From: Planctomycetota bacterium
Lineage (GTDB): Bacteria > Planctomycetota > UBA1135 > GCA-002686595
Reading direction: 5' to 3'
Length of the DNA stretch: 64,000 nt
NCBI GenBank assembly: GCA_029259595.1
Contig: JAJDEW010000003.1
Span: 18,705 to 82,704 of the forward strand
Below, piece by piece: positions 16,079 through 24,996 of the stretch. The translations under genes and the position numbers were made by a program. Each line of letters starts with the position of its first letter. Position 1 is the first letter of the stretch. The notes under the pieces are model-generated. The model was given only the letters and a program-made list of their open reading frames with translations. It searched no databases and had not been told where the DNA came from.

Positions 16079-16558
16079 ATGACTGTCGAATTCCTCACCA
16101 CCCTGACTCCCTCCGCCGCCGGCGGGCCGCAGTGGACGCGCTACCTCATGGTCTGCGTGGTCCTGGTCCTCTCGATCGCGCTCCTCGGCTGGGGGGCCCA
16201 GCGCGTGTTCGCGCGGACCCTCAAGGTCCGGGCGAGCCAGCGCTCGCTCCAGGTGCTCGACGTCCTGCCGCTCGGTCAGCGCCAGCGGCTCGTCGTCGTG
16301 CGCTGCTACGACCGCAACTTCCTCCTGGGCTGCGGGGAGAAGGAGGTGCGCCACATCGCCGAGCTGGACGCCCAGATCGAGAGCGGTGCGGTTCGAACGG
16401 TCGCGGAGGCGCCCGAGAAGGAAGTCCGCGCCTTCCGGTCGGCGCTCGAGGCGGCCGGAGCCCCCGTGGACGTCCCGCGCCCTGCGGAGCCCGCGCCCGC
16501 CAACCCGCCGCCGCAGCGCCGCGGCATCCTCGAACACGGCAAGGGAATCCTCGGATGA
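16079..16558 (+). CDS. fliO: Flagellar export-gate accessory protein FliO
   Basis: About 159 residues from ATG 16079; an alternative GTG at 16055 would add 8 residues. One transmembrane helix (roughly 22-42, MVCVVLVLSIALLGWGA) precedes a conserved FliO cytoplasmic domain with ASQRSLQVLDVLPLGQRQRL and the LLGCGEKEVRHIAEL block. FliO scaffolds assembly of the FliP ring in the inner membrane. The stop overlaps the start of fliP by 4 bp (ATGA), and the gene heads the fliOPQR-flhBAFG-fliA cluster. Confidence 0.85.
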   Translation: MTVEFLTTLTPSAAGGPQWTRYLMVCVVLVLSIALLGWGAQRVFARTLKVRASQRSLQVLDVLPLGQRQRLVVVRCYDRNFLLGCGEKEVRHIAELDAQIESGAVRTVAEAPEKEVRAFRSALEAAGAPVDVPRPAEPAPANPPPQRRGILEHGKGILG

Positions 16559-17373
16559 GGGCCCTTCTCCGACTCCTCCTGGTCTGTGTCCTGGGCCTCG
16601 TCGTCGCGGGCCCGGCGCTCGCCGCCCAAGCCACGACGGTACCGGGCGGAGCGCTCGAGAGCGGCGTGGACTTTGCCGCCGCACCCGACTCCTCCGCCAC
16701 GAAGGCGGAGGCGACGGAGGGCAGCCTGCGGATGTCGTCCGCGATCGAGATCGCGATCGTCCTCACGGCGCTCTCGGTCCTGCCCGCTCTCTTGATCTCG
16801 CTCACGAGCTTCACGCGCATCGTGATCGTCCTCTCGTTCATCCGCCGATCGATGGCGACGAACGAGCTGCCCCCCAATCCGATCCTCATCGGTCTGGCTT
16901 TGTTCCTGACAGCCTTCGTCATGGGGCCCGTCTTCGGGCGCGTCTACGAAGGGGCCTACGAGCCGTATCGAGCTGGCGAGATCGGGATGGACGCGGCCGG
17001 CAAGCTCGCGTGGGGAGAGATGAAGGGCTTTCTGTTGGCCAACACGCGCGAGTCCGAGCTCGAACTCTTCGCGGAGATGGCCGACATCGCACCGTTCACC
17101 GCGGACGGCGAACGCACGAAGGCCGATCTGCCCTTCCAGGTCATCGTGCCGGCCTTCGTGTTGAGCGAGCTGAAGACCGCCTTCCAGATGGGCTTCCTCC
17201 TGTTCCTTCCGTTCCTGGTCATCGACCTCGTCGTGGCCAGCGTCCTGATCTCGATGGGCATGTTCATGCTGCCGCCCGTGATGATCTCGACCCCGTTCAA
17301 GATCCTGCTCTTCGTGCTGGTCGACGGCTGGCACCTCGTCTGCGAGTCCCTCGTGACCTCGTTCATCGTCTGA
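16555..17373 (+). CDS. fliP: Flagellar export-gate protein FliP
   Basis: 272 residues. It has a cleavable signal peptide (MRALLRLLLVCVLGLVVAGP, then ALAAQ), typical of FliP, and four membrane helices. Signature stretches are LISLTSFTRIVIVLSFIRRS, the central loop with DLPFQVIVPAFVLSELKTAF, and DLVVASVLISMGMFMLPPVM. FliP forms the pentameric core pore of the flagellar type III secretion gate with FliQ and FliR. The start is fixed by the 4-bp overlap with fliO. fliQ follows after 16 bp. Confidence 0.97.
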   Translation: MRALLRLLLVCVLGLVVAGPALAAQATTVPGGALESGVDFAAAPDSSATKAEATEGSLRMSSAIEIAIVLTALSVLPALLISLTSFTRIVIVLSFIRRSMATNELPPNPILIGLALFLTAFVMGPVFGRVYEGAYEPYRAGEIGMDAAGKLAWGEMKGFLLANTRESELELFAEMADIAPFTADGERTKADLPFQVIVPAFVLSELKTAFQMGFLLFLPFLVIDLVVASVLISMGMFMLPPVMISTPFKILLFVLVDGWHLVCESLVTSFIV

Positions 17374-17389
17374 CTCGAAGGAGTACCCC

Positions 17390-17668
17390 GTGAGCGATCT
17401 CGACCTACGCATCATCGACCTGGCCCGCGACATGCTCTTCACCGTGCTGCTCATCGCGGCCCCGGTGCTGGTCGTCGGCCTGTTCGTCGGTGTCATGGTC
17501 AGCCTGTTCCAGGCCCTGACTTCGGTCCAGGAGCAGACCCTGAGCCTCGTCCCCAAGATGCTCGCGGTGATCCTCGTCGCCTTGCTGATGCTCGCGCCGA
17601 CGCTCGGCATTCTGCAAGAGTTCTGCCGCGAGGTCTTCGCGCAACTGCACAGCTTCGGACTGAGCTGA
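17390..17668 (+). CDS. fliQ: Flagellar export-gate protein FliQ
   Basis: 92 residues, two transmembrane helices with the FliQ pattern VVGLFVGVMVSLFQALTSVQ and QTLSLVPKMLAVILVALLML. It packs around the FliP-FliR core of the export gate. GTG start at 17390 preceded by GAAGGAG with 7-nt spacing, a good ribosome binding site. It is followed by fliR after 5 bp. Confidence 0.96.
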   Translation: MSDLDLRIIDLARDMLFTVLLIAAPVLVVGLFVGVMVSLFQALTSVQEQTLSLVPKMLAVILVALLMLAPTLGILQEFCREVFAQLHSFGLS

Positions 17669-17673
17669 TCCCC

Positions 17674-18444
17674 GTGTTCCTTCCCACCGGACTCCTCGAA
17701 GCCTTCGGACTCGTCCTCGTGCGTACGGGTGCGCTCGTCGTCACGGCGCCGATCCTGGGCGCCGGCACGGGCTTCTCCGGGTACAAGGTCGCGCTGGTCT
17801 TCTTCCTGTCGGTGATCCTCTACGGCGCGGCGGGTCTGCCGATGCTGGAAGCCCTCGATCCGATCGGCTACGGCATCCTGGCGCTGCGCGAGATCATGAT
17901 CGGCCTGTTCTTGGGCTTCATCCTGCACGTCGCGCTGCTGTCGGTGCGCGTCGCGGGCGAGCTCATCGGCCAGGAAATGGGCTTCATGATGGCGCGTCAG
18001 GTGGATCCCGTGACGGGCATCCAGACGCCGCTGATCACGAGCCTGTACGAGAACATGTTCGTGATGGGGCTCATCTCCATCAACGGTCACCACTGGCTCC
18101 TGGGAGCGCTCGCGGACTCGTTCGACCGCGCACCGGTAGGTAGCTTCGACTTCGGGGGCAACCTGGCGGAGCCCGTGCAGCGCATGTTCGGGGAGATGAT
18201 GCAGGCCGGAATCGTGTTCGCCGCTCCGGTGCTGATCTTCCTGATGATGGTGACGGTCGTCATCGGCTTGCTGGCACGCGTCGTCCCGCAGATGAACGTG
18301 CTCGAGATCGGGTTCACATTGCGCGTCATCGTCGCGCTCGTCGGCCTCTTTGCCTTTGCCCCGTTGCTCGAACCGGCCCTCGGCGCCCTGTACCGGAGCT
18401 TCTCCGGTTGGCTGGACCGCGGCCTGATGGCGATCGGAGGCTGA
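17674..18444 (+). CDS. fliR: Flagellar export-gate protein FliR
   Basis: 256 residues, six hydrophobic segments. Recognisable blocks: LVRTGALVVTAPILGAGTG near the N-terminus, LALREIMIGLFLGFILHVAL, GELIGQEMGFMMARQVDP and a C-terminal GLLARVVPQMNVLEIGFTLR. FliR contributes the single FliR subunit of the FliP5-FliR1 gate. GTG start, no strong ribosome binding site, likely coupled to fliQ. flhB follows after 4 bp. Confidence 0.96.
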   Translation: MFLPTGLLEAFGLVLVRTGALVVTAPILGAGTGFSGYKVALVFFLSVILYGAAGLPMLEALDPIGYGILALREIMIGLFLGFILHVALLSVRVAGELIGQEMGFMMARQVDPVTGIQTPLITSLYENMFVMGLISINGHHWLLGALADSFDRAPVGSFDFGGNLAEPVQRMFGEMMQAGIVFAAPVLIFLMMVTVVIGLLARVVPQMNVLEIGFTLRVIVALVGLFAFAPLLEPALGALYRSFSGWLDRGLMAIGG

Positions 18445-18448
18445 CGCG

Positions 18449-19549
18449 ATGGCCGACAACGAAGACAAGTCACAGAAGACCGAAGAGGCCACCCCAAGGC
18501 GCGTCCAGGAAGCGCGCGAAAAGGGGCAGGTCGCGATGTCCTCCGAGTTCTCCGCGGCCATGGCCCTCGCGACCGCCATCGGAGCGTTCTTGTTCGGGGG
18601 CCGTGCCCTGTTCGAGGCGTTGGGCGGATTGATCGTGGATACCGGACGCTCGCTCTCGACGCTGGGAACCACGAACCTCTCGCCGGTCCAGTGCGCGGAC
18701 GTCCTGACGGCTTCCATCCAACGTGCGGCGCTCCCGCTCGCCATGGTCACGCTACCGGCCGTCGTCCTGAGTGCCGTGGTCGGCTACGGCCAGATCGGTT
18801 TGAAGTTCGCGCCGAAGGCGATCGAGATCGATCCCTCGAAGCTGGATCCGGTCAAGGGGATGGGCAAGCTCCTCGGCCTGCGATCGGTCGTGCGGACGTC
18901 GATGGCCCTCGCCAAGGTCGTCCTGATCGCGACGACCGTGATCATCATCGCGCGCATGCACGTCGACGAGGTCGTGCGGGTCGGCATCAACGAGTTGCGG
19001 CCGTTGCTGATCGGAGTGATGCACATCGTCTTGCGTTGCGCGATCGGGGCGATCACCGTGATCCTCCTGCTGAGCCTGATCGACCTGATGTACCAGCGCT
19101 GGCAGCACAAGAAGGACCTGCGCATGACCAAGCAGGAGGTCAAGGAGGAACACCGCCTGACCGAAGGGGATCCGCACATTCGAGCGCGCATCCGCCAGGT
19201 CCAGCGCGAGATGGCGACGCGGCGCATGATGGCCGATGTGCCCGACGCGACGGTCGTGGTCACGAACCCGACGCACTACGCGGTCGCGATGCGCTACGAC
19301 CACGGTCCGGACGGCCAGCCGTTACAGGCCGCACCGGTCGTCGTCGCCAAAGGAGTCGATCACGTCGCACAGCGCATCAAGGAGATCGCGAGCGAGGCCG
19401 GGGTCGTTCTCTACGAAGACGTTCCGTTGGCGCGCTCCCTCCACGCCCGCTGCGAGATCGGCAAGGAGATCCCCGAGGACCTCTATACGGCGGTCGCGGC
19501 GGTCCTCGGCTACGTCATGCGGCTCGAGAAGGGGGCGGTAGGCGCCTGA
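18449..19549 (+). CDS. flhB: Flagellar export-switch protein FlhB
   Basis: 366 residues. The N-terminus has the hallmark DKSQKTEEATPRRVQEAREKGQV segment in broken form across residues 5-30; four membrane helices follow (about 30-210). The cytoplasmic C-domain contains the autocleavage site in VVVTNPTHYAVAMRY (NPTH intact, at about residues 272-275). Cleavage between Asn and Pro switches export from rod/hook to filament substrates. Start codon 4 bp after fliR. Length normal. Confidence 0.97.
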   Translation: MADNEDKSQKTEEATPRRVQEAREKGQVAMSSEFSAAMALATAIGAFLFGGRALFEALGGLIVDTGRSLSTLGTTNLSPVQCADVLTASIQRAALPLAMVTLPAVVLSAVVGYGQIGLKFAPKAIEIDPSKLDPVKGMGKLLGLRSVVRTSMALAKVVLIATTVIIIARMHVDEVVRVGINELRPLLIGVMHIVLRCAIGAITVILLLSLIDLMYQRWQHKKDLRMTKQEVKEEHRLTEGDPHIRARIRQVQREMATRRMMADVPDATVVVTNPTHYAVAMRYDHGPDGQPLQAAPVVVAKGVDHVAQRIKEIASEAGVVLYEDVPLARSLHARCEIGKEIPEDLYTAVAAVLGYVMRLEKGAVGA

Positions 19550-19566
19550 GGCGCACCGACTGACGC

Positions 19567-21681
19567 ATGAGCGATCTCACCCCCGGAAACAGCGTCGGAC
19601 GCTTCGGCGAATTCCTGCGGCGGTATGCCGACTGGGCCCTCGGCCTCGGCGTGCTGTGCCTGATGGTCACGCTCCTGACGCCCATCTCGCCGGGCGTGCT
19701 GGACGTGTTGCTGGCCTTCAACATCACCTGCTCGCTCCTGATGTTGCTGGTCACGATGAACGTCAAGAACTCTGCCGAGCTCTCGACGTTCCCGACGGTG
19801 CTGCTCTTCGCGACCTTGTTCAGATTGGGGATCAACGTCGCGAGCACGCGCTTGATCCTGAGCGATGGCCAGGCGGGTGCGATCATCCAGGCCTTCGGCG
19901 ACTATGTCGTCGGCGAGAACCTGACGGTCGGGCTCGTGGTGTTCCTGATCCTGATCATCATCCAGTTCGTGGTGATCACGAAGGGTGCGGGACGCATCAG
20001 CGAGGTTGCGGCGCGCTTCGTGCTCGATGCGATGCCCGGCAAGCAAATGGCGATCGACGCCGACCTCAACGCCGGCCTGATCGATTCGGACTCCGCGCGT
20101 TCGCGCCGGGAGCAGATCGCCTCCGAGGCCGAGTTCTACGGAGCCATGGACGGCGCCTCGAAGTTCGTTCGTGGTGATGCGATCGCGGGTCTCATCATCA
20201 CGGCCCTGAACCTCGTCGGCGGCATCGCGATCGGCAGCATGAAGGGGATGTCGGTGGGCGAGGCGGCCGAGACGTACTCGATGTTCACCATCGGTGACGG
20301 CCTGGTCAGCCAGATTCCGGCGCTCTTCGTGTCGACCGCCGCGGCTGTGCTCGTGACACGCGCGAACAGCGAGAAGAGCCTCGGCCAGAACCTCATCGTT
20401 CAGGTCGGAGGTCGCCCGAAGGCGACCCTGATCGCCGCCGGGATGATGTTCACCATCGGGATGCTTCCGGGCATGCCGGTCATTCCCTTTTCGATCCTGG
20501 CGACCGTCCTGCTGCTGCTCTGGCGTGGAACCCGCGACGTGGAGTCGCCGAACGACCTGCTCGACGGCAAGCGCGTCGAAAGCACGTCCCCCGCGACCGA
20601 GCCGGCGGAGGAGTCCGAGAAGACGGACGAGCAAGGCGCGCTCGAGCTGCTGCAAGTCGACCGCGTCGCGCTCGAGATCGGCTACCGCTTGATCCCCCTC
20701 GTTCAAGACAAGAACGGAACGGGGATCCTCGATCACATCTCTCAGCTGCGGCGGCGCTTCGCGACGCGCGAAGGCGTCGTTCTCCCGCCCGTGCGCATCA
20801 AGGACAACGTCCGGCTCGAGCCGGGCGCGTACCGCATTCTCGTCGGCGGCCAGGAGATCGCGGCGGGCACCATCGAACCCGGTCAGTTCCTGGCGATGGA
20901 CGGGGGCAGTGCGAGCGGGAAGATCCGCGGTCGCCAGACGAAGGACCCGGCTTTCGGGCTTCCGGCCTGGTGGATCGCCGGGTCGCAGCGCGACGAGGCC
21001 GAGCTGCTGGGTTACACGGTCATCGACCCGACGAGCGTGCTCGTGACACACCTGTCGGAGATCCTGCGTGGCTCCTTCCACGAGATTCTCTCGCGCGACG
21101 ACGTCAAGGATCTGATCGAGAACGCGAAAAAGACCGCACCGGCCGTGGTCGAAGAGCTGATTCCAGACCGGATGAGCTACGGCGACGTGCAGCGCGTCCT
21201 GCGCAACCTGCTGGCCGAAGGTGTTCCCGTTCGGAACATGCCGGCGATCCTGGAAGCGTTGGCCGACAACGTCGCCCGCACGAACGACACGGAGGCTCTG
21301 ACGGAGCTGGTGCGGCAGCGTCTCGGCCGCGTGCTGTGCGAGCTGCATTCCGACCGGGAGGGGACGATTCACGCCGTGGCTCTGGACCCGGCCGTCGAGT
21401 CGCGGCTCTCCTCGGTCGTCGGAAACGGCAACGCTGGCGCCCCCGACGCCGGTCGCGTCAGTCCGGCCTACCTGCAGGCGTTGGTCGAGCGCATCGGCGA
21501 GACGCTCGGCGCGGCCGCGCGCGGTGGAAAGGACGTCGTGCTGCTCGCGCGCTCCAACGTCCGCCGCTTCCTGCACGAGCTGGTCGGCGCGACGCTGCCG
21601 AAGGTCGCGGTGCTTTCCTACAACGAGGTCGTTCCCGCTCGCGCGGTCGAAACGACGGCCATCGTGAAGCTGGATGAATGA
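19567..21681 (+). CDS. flhA: Flagellar export-gate protein FlhA
   Basis: 704 residues, normal length. About eight membrane helices in residues 15-320, with the FHIPEP region (TVLLFATLFRLGINVASTRL, then VVGENLTVGLVVFLILIIIQ, and a long loop containing VLDAMPGKQMAIDADLNAGL). The cytoplasmic domain (about 360-704) forms the nonameric docking ring for chaperone-substrate complexes and contains VLRNLLAEGVPVRNMPAILE. The C-terminal end overlaps the flhF start by 8 bp. Assignment is firm. Confidence 0.98.
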   Translation: MSDLTPGNSVGRFGEFLRRYADWALGLGVLCLMVTLLTPISPGVLDVLLAFNITCSLLMLLVTMNVKNSAELSTFPTVLLFATLFRLGINVASTRLILSDGQAGAIIQAFGDYVVGENLTVGLVVFLILIIIQFVVITKGAGRISEVAARFVLDAMPGKQMAIDADLNAGLIDSDSARSRREQIASEAEFYGAMDGASKFVRGDAIAGLIITALNLVGGIAIGSMKGMSVGEAAETYSMFTIGDGLVSQIPALFVSTAAAVLVTRANSEKSLGQNLIVQVGGRPKATLIAAGMMFTIGMLPGMPVIPFSILATVLLLLWRGTRDVESPNDLLDGKRVESTSPATEPAEESEKTDEQGALELLQVDRVALEIGYRLIPLVQDKNGTGILDHISQLRRRFATREGVVLPPVRIKDNVRLEPGAYRILVGGQEIAAGTIEPGQFLAMDGGSASGKIRGRQTKDPAFGLPAWWIAGSQRDEAELLGYTVIDPTSVLVTHLSEILRGSFHEILSRDDVKDLIENAKKTAPAVVEELIPDRMSYGDVQRVLRNLLAEGVPVRNMPAILEALADNVARTNDTEALTELVRQRLGRVLCELHSDREGTIHAVALDPAVESRLSSVVGNGNAGAPDAGRVSPAYLQALVERIGETLGAAARGGKDVVLLARSNVRRFLHELVGATLPKVAVLSYNEVVPARAVETTAIVKLDE

Positions 21682-22609
21682 CATGAAGAGTTCGAACTCC
21701 ACGAAGAGCCCGGGTGCTCCGCAAAGGAAGATCCAGAAGCCGCGCCTCGAGGCCGTACGCGCCAAGCGGCCGCCCGCGCCGCCGGCGGGCGTCCTGCAAC
21801 CCGCACGGACCGATCCCGGAGCCGAAGACGTGCGCAACCGTCTGATCCGCGCCGGCGCTTCGCGCTCCCTGACCGAGGCCGTCGTCGGTCGCGTGCTCGA
21901 GAGCGGCGCGACCGGCGCCTGGGCGATCGACGCCGCAGCCAAGATCATCGGCGGGCTCTTTCGCGTTCATGCCTCGCCACGGCGCGCACGCAGCACGCGC
22001 GAGCCGCATCTGCTCGTCTTCGTAGGCCCGACCGGGGCGGGAAAAACGACCGTGCTCGCCAAGCTGGGCCGCAAGCTGACCCAGGCCGGACGATCGGTTC
22101 GATACGCCAGCCTGGATCCGCTCGGGATCACGGCGCTGCAGGCCGTCGGCGGTGTGGACGCCGACGTGGATCGGTCCGAGCTTCCGATCACCGCCGCGCG
22201 GAACGGCGCGGACGTCAAGCGTCTGTTGCGCGGCTCGCCCGGCACCGATGTCGTGCTGCTCGACACGCCGGGCCTGTCGCCGCGCGACGCCACGGGCTTG
22301 GCGGCGCTCGCACGCGAGCTCGCGCGCATCGGGCGCGGGGATCGATCCGAGACCTATCTCGTGCTGCCCGCGAACGCGAGCCGGGCTTCGCTCGAGCTCT
22401 GTATCCGCGGCTTCAGCGCAATATCCGTGGACGCGACCGTGATCACGAAGCTGGACGAGACCGAAGAAACGGCGGCGCCGCTCGAGCTCTCGCTGCGGTC
22501 CGGTTCGGCGATCGCCTTCTTGGCCGAGGGACAGGACGTCCGCGCCGGCCTCTTCCGCCCGCGCCCCGGGCACTTCGCGGACCTCCTGCTCTCGGGGCAC
22601 ATCCGATGA
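21674..22609 (+). CDS. flhF: SRP-type GTPase FlhF
   Basis: 311 residues. Short basic N-terminal region (about 1-95), then the SRP GTPase G-domain: G1 LLVFVGPTGAGKTTVLAKLG, G3 VVLLDTPGLSPRD and G4 ITKLDET. The N/B region is shorter than in proteobacterial FlhF. FlhF positions the flagellum and recruits the first MS-ring component; its GTPase is stimulated by FlhG, encoded immediately downstream with a 4-bp overlap. The alternative ATG at 21683 would shorten the protein by 3 residues. Confidence 0.92.
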   Translation: MNDMKSSNSTKSPGAPQRKIQKPRLEAVRAKRPPAPPAGVLQPARTDPGAEDVRNRLIRAGASRSLTEAVVGRVLESGATGAWAIDAAAKIIGGLFRVHASPRRARSTREPHLLVFVGPTGAGKTTVLAKLGRKLTQAGRSVRYASLDPLGITALQAVGGVDADVDRSELPITAARNGADVKRLLRGSPGTDVVLLDTPGLSPRDATGLAALARELARIGRGDRSETYLVLPANASRASLELCIRGFSAISVDATVITKLDETEETAAPLELSLRSGSAIAFLAEGQDVRAGLFRPRPGHFADLLLSGHIR

Positions 22610-23499
22610 TCGCGGAACCCAGAGAGCGACGCGAGCGCGCCGGCGCGGGTGACCTCGGGCGACCGTTCGTGCTCGTCACCGGCGGCAAGGGCGGCGTGGG
22701 GAAGTCCACCGTCGCGGCCAACCTCGGTGTGCTCGTGGCGGACGAACTCGCGCGCAACGCCGGCGGCGAACATGCGGTGCTGGTCGACCTGGATTTCGGG
22801 CTCGCGAACCTCGACCTGCTCTTCGGGCAGCGGCCCGAGCGCAATCTGGAGTCGTTCTTCCGAGCCGAAGCCGAGCTTGCCGACTGCTTGACGCGCGTCG
22901 GCGGTCGGCTCGAGCTCCTGCCCGCCGGATCGGGTTCTCACGAGATGGGTCGTCCCGACCAGCAGCGGCGCGCGACGCTGCTGCAGGCGCTCGCCGAGCT
23001 TCCGTGCGACAGACAGGTCCTGATCGGCGACTCCCCGGCCGGGATCGGGCCCGACGTTCTCGACTTCGGGAGCCGCGCCGATCGTGTCATCGTCGTCACG
23101 ACGCCCGAGCCCGCTGCCATGCTCGACGCCTACGGACTGCTCAAGGCCCTCGACGCCGAGGCTCGGCTCCGTGGGAAGGAAGTTCCGACTCCCGAGCTGT
23201 TCGTCAATCGCGCCGCGGACACCGTGGAGGCGGCCGCCGTGGCGAAGCACGTTCGCACCACGGCCGAGCGCTTCCTTTCCCGCTCGCCGCGCCTGGCCGG
23301 CTGGTGCCCGGAATCACACCTCGTCCGCGACTCGGTCCGTGCCCGCGAGCCCTTCGCGCGCTCCGCTCCGGACGCACATCCGACGCGCTCGCTCCGCATT
23401 CTCGCCCGCCGACTGGTCTCGCTGGCGCTCAGCAGGCCGCTGCGCGGAGCGACGGCGGAAGTTTCCCCTCTCAAGGCTTCGGATCGACATGTCCGATAG
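22606..23499 (+). CDS. flhG: MinD-type ATPase FlhG (FleN/YlxH)
   Basis: 297 residues. Deviant Walker A of the ParA/MinD family (VTGGKGGVGKSTVAANLG near residue 23-40), a switch I Asp (LVDLDFGLANLDLLFG) and switch II region (VLIGDSPAGIG). FlhG controls flagellar number by acting on FlhF and the C-ring. The C-terminus lacks an obvious strong amphipathic membrane-targeting helix (ends AEVSPLKASDRHVR). It overlaps flhF by 4 bp and the following small membrane protein by 11 bp. Confidence 0.93.
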   Translation: MIAEPRERRERAGAGDLGRPFVLVTGGKGGVGKSTVAANLGVLVADELARNAGGEHAVLVDLDFGLANLDLLFGQRPERNLESFFRAEAELADCLTRVGGRLELLPAGSGSHEMGRPDQQRRATLLQALAELPCDRQVLIGDSPAGIGPDVLDFGSRADRVIVVTTPEPAAMLDAYGLLKALDAEARLRGKEVPTPELFVNRAADTVEAAAVAKHVRTTAERFLSRSPRLAGWCPESHLVRDSVRAREPFARSAPDAHPTRSLRILARRLVSLALSRPLRGATAEVSPLKASDRHVR

Positions 23500-23752
23500 A
23501 AGCTCCGACGAATTCCGTCTCCGTTCCGCCTGGCGTTCGACCTCCGGTCGCTTCGCGGTGACGGCCGGGAGCTTCGTCGCGCTTCTTTCTCTCTTCCACC
23601 ACATCCCGGTTTCGATCGCTTCTCTCCGCGGAGGCATCGCCTACATCGCAGTGCTCGCGGTCGGCCGCTTCGGTGGCTTCGCCCTCGAACGTGCCGTGGC
23701 CTTCGACCGGGCGGCGTCCAGGAAAGACGACAAGGGTGGGGAGGCAAGCTGA
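23489..23752 (+). CDS. Small membrane protein between flhG and fliA
   Basis: 87 residues, starting MSDRSSDEFRLRSAWRSTSG. One or two hydrophobic stretches (FAVTAGSFVALLSLFHHIPV and GGIAYIAVLAVGRFGGFAL), ending in a charged tail. Overlaps flhG by 11 bp, so probably co-translated. A poorly conserved small membrane protein between flhG and fliA is seen in several phyla, without known function. Start chosen as the first ATG in frame near the flhG stop; its reality rests on the overlap, the TM pattern and the compact operon. Confidence 0.6.
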   Translation: MSDRSSDEFRLRSAWRSTSGRFAVTAGSFVALLSLFHHIPVSIASLRGGIAYIAVLAVGRFGGFALERAVAFDRAASRKDDKGGEAS

Positions 23753-23777
23753 TGGAACACGATCGAAAGGCTGAACG

Positions 23778-24524
23778 GTGACGGACAAAGGTGAGACGGA
23801 GTTTGTCACCGGAACGGATCCGGGCGAGCGGGATCGCATGATCCTGGAGCACCTCCCGTTGTTGCACCACATCGTCGGGAGGATGTGCTTCGACATTCCC
23901 GGGAGCATCGAACGCGAGGACCTCTTCGGATGGGGAATGCTCGGGTTGATCGGTGCGGCGGACTCCTGGGACGAGAGCCGCGGCCTGAAGTTCTCGACCT
24001 ACGCCTTTCCACGGATTCGGGGCGCGATCCTCGACGAGTTGCGACGGCAAGACTTCCTTCCGCGCGGCCGCCGCGAGAAGCTCAGGGAGCTGGACCGCGC
24101 CGTAAGCCGACTCGAGCAGGAGAACGGGACACCGCCCGATCCGAACGAGATCGCGGAAACGCTCGGCGTTTCCATCGAAGAGGTGGGAGAGATCATGCAT
24201 TCGGCCCGTGTGGCGGGGTGCATTTCGCTGGACGACGGGCCTTCGGAAGGGCTCTCGCAGATGCTGACCGATCCTCGCAGCGAGGACCCGACGGGTAGCG
24301 TCGAGTGGCAGGAGATGAAGGCCCTCCTGGTGGATGCGATCCAGGACCTGCCCGAGCCGGACCGCTCTGTCATCACGCTGTACTACGGCGAGGAGCTCTT
24401 TCTCAAGGAGATCGGCGACATCCTCGGCGTGACCGAATCCCGCGTGAGCCAGATTCATACCTGCGCGCTCTATCGCTTGAACCGCGGACTCAAGGTTCTC
24501 ACTGGAGAGCGCACCGAAGGATGA
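23778..24524 (+). CDS. fliA: Flagellar sigma factor FliA (sigma28)
   Basis: 248 residues, GTG start. Region 2 includes LPLLHHIVGRMCFDIPGSIE, EDLFGWGMLGLIGAADSWDE and LKFSTYAFPRIRGAILDELR, the FliA/WhiG signature. Region 3 (ENGTPPDPNEIAETLGVSIE) and region 4 (YYGEELFLKEIGDILGVTES, RVSQIHTCALYRLN) are complete. It directs transcription of late flagellar genes; two sites in this window match its promoter (before fliD and before flgM). It is last in the flagellar core of the cluster, followed by small genes after 9 bp. Confidence 0.96.
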   Translation: MTDKGETEFVTGTDPGERDRMILEHLPLLHHIVGRMCFDIPGSIEREDLFGWGMLGLIGAADSWDESRGLKFSTYAFPRIRGAILDELRRQDFLPRGRREKLRELDRAVSRLEQENGTPPDPNEIAETLGVSIEEVGEIMHSARVAGCISLDDGPSEGLSQMLTDPRSEDPTGSVEWQEMKALLVDAIQDLPEPDRSVITLYYGEELFLKEIGDILGVTESRVSQIHTCALYRLNRGLKVLTGERTEG

Positions 24525-24533
24525 GGAGAGACC

Positions 24534-24749
24534 ATGAACCCCGCAGTACATCGCAGTGACCCTGCTTCGATCCGGCCGCCCTATCGCGTCGATCCGAAGC
24601 GGCGGCGCGAGGGCGAGTCGAAGAACTTCGAAGACGAGCTGGATCCACAGCCTCCGCCGGCGCCCTCACCCGAACGCCGACCGAAGGCTCCGGTGAGTCC
24701 GCTCTGGATCGAGGACGAAGTCGGCAGCCATGTCGACCTCGAAGGATGA
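24534..24749 (+). CDS. Small Pro-rich protein following fliA
   Basis: 71 residues, hydrophilic, rich in Pro, Asp, Glu and Arg (DELDPQPPPAPSPERRPKAP), with no membrane segment, ending in an acidic tail (IEDEVGSHVDLEG). It has a good ribosome binding site (GAGGAGA, 5-8 nt before ATG) and overlaps the next gene by 20 bp, both supporting translation. No family recognised. Likely an intrinsically disordered flagellar accessory factor, by position only. Confidence 0.55.
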   Translation: MNPAVHRSDPASIRPPYRVDPKRRREGESKNFEDELDPQPPPAPSPERRPKAPVSPLWIEDEVGSHVDLEG

Positions 24750-24996
24750 CGACGACATGACCGGAGTGATCAAACGCGCCCAGGTGCGCATGGACGACGA
24801 CAAGGTCAGCGTGCGACCCACGGCGGCCGGTGTCGCTCGTCCCGAGAGCAAACGGCCCGCGTCCGGCGCCAGGATCCTGCGCGTGGACGGGAGAGCGCAC
24901 GCGATCGAGGTCACGTGCGCCTGCGGCCGCAAGACCGTCCTCGAACTCGACTACGCGACGTCCGAGGAATCCGTGGAAACGAACCATGAAGCCTGA
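24730..24996 (+). CDS. Small protein with conserved CAC motif
   Basis: 88 residues; a second possible start at 24757 (MTGVIKRAQVRMDDDKVSVR) gives 79 residues. The C-terminal half looks like a compact beta-rich domain (ARILRVDGRAHAIEVTCACG, then KTVLELDYAT) with a Cys-Ala-Cys pair that could bind metal or take part in redox chemistry. Embedded between fliA and two lipoprotein genes, overlapping on both sides (20 bp and 11 bp). Function unknown; likely part of the same transcription unit. Confidence 0.58.
   Translation: MSTSKDDDDMTGVIKRAQVRMDDDKVSVRPTAAGVARPESKRPASGARILRVDGRAHAIEVTCACGRKTVLELDYATSEESVETNHEA

Noticed and set aside
16306..18750. Minus-strand open frame of about 814 codons across fliO-fliP-fliQ-fliR
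   Set aside because: Antisense shadow of clearly identified flagellar genes, dominated by His, Asp, Glu and Arg, without any domain.
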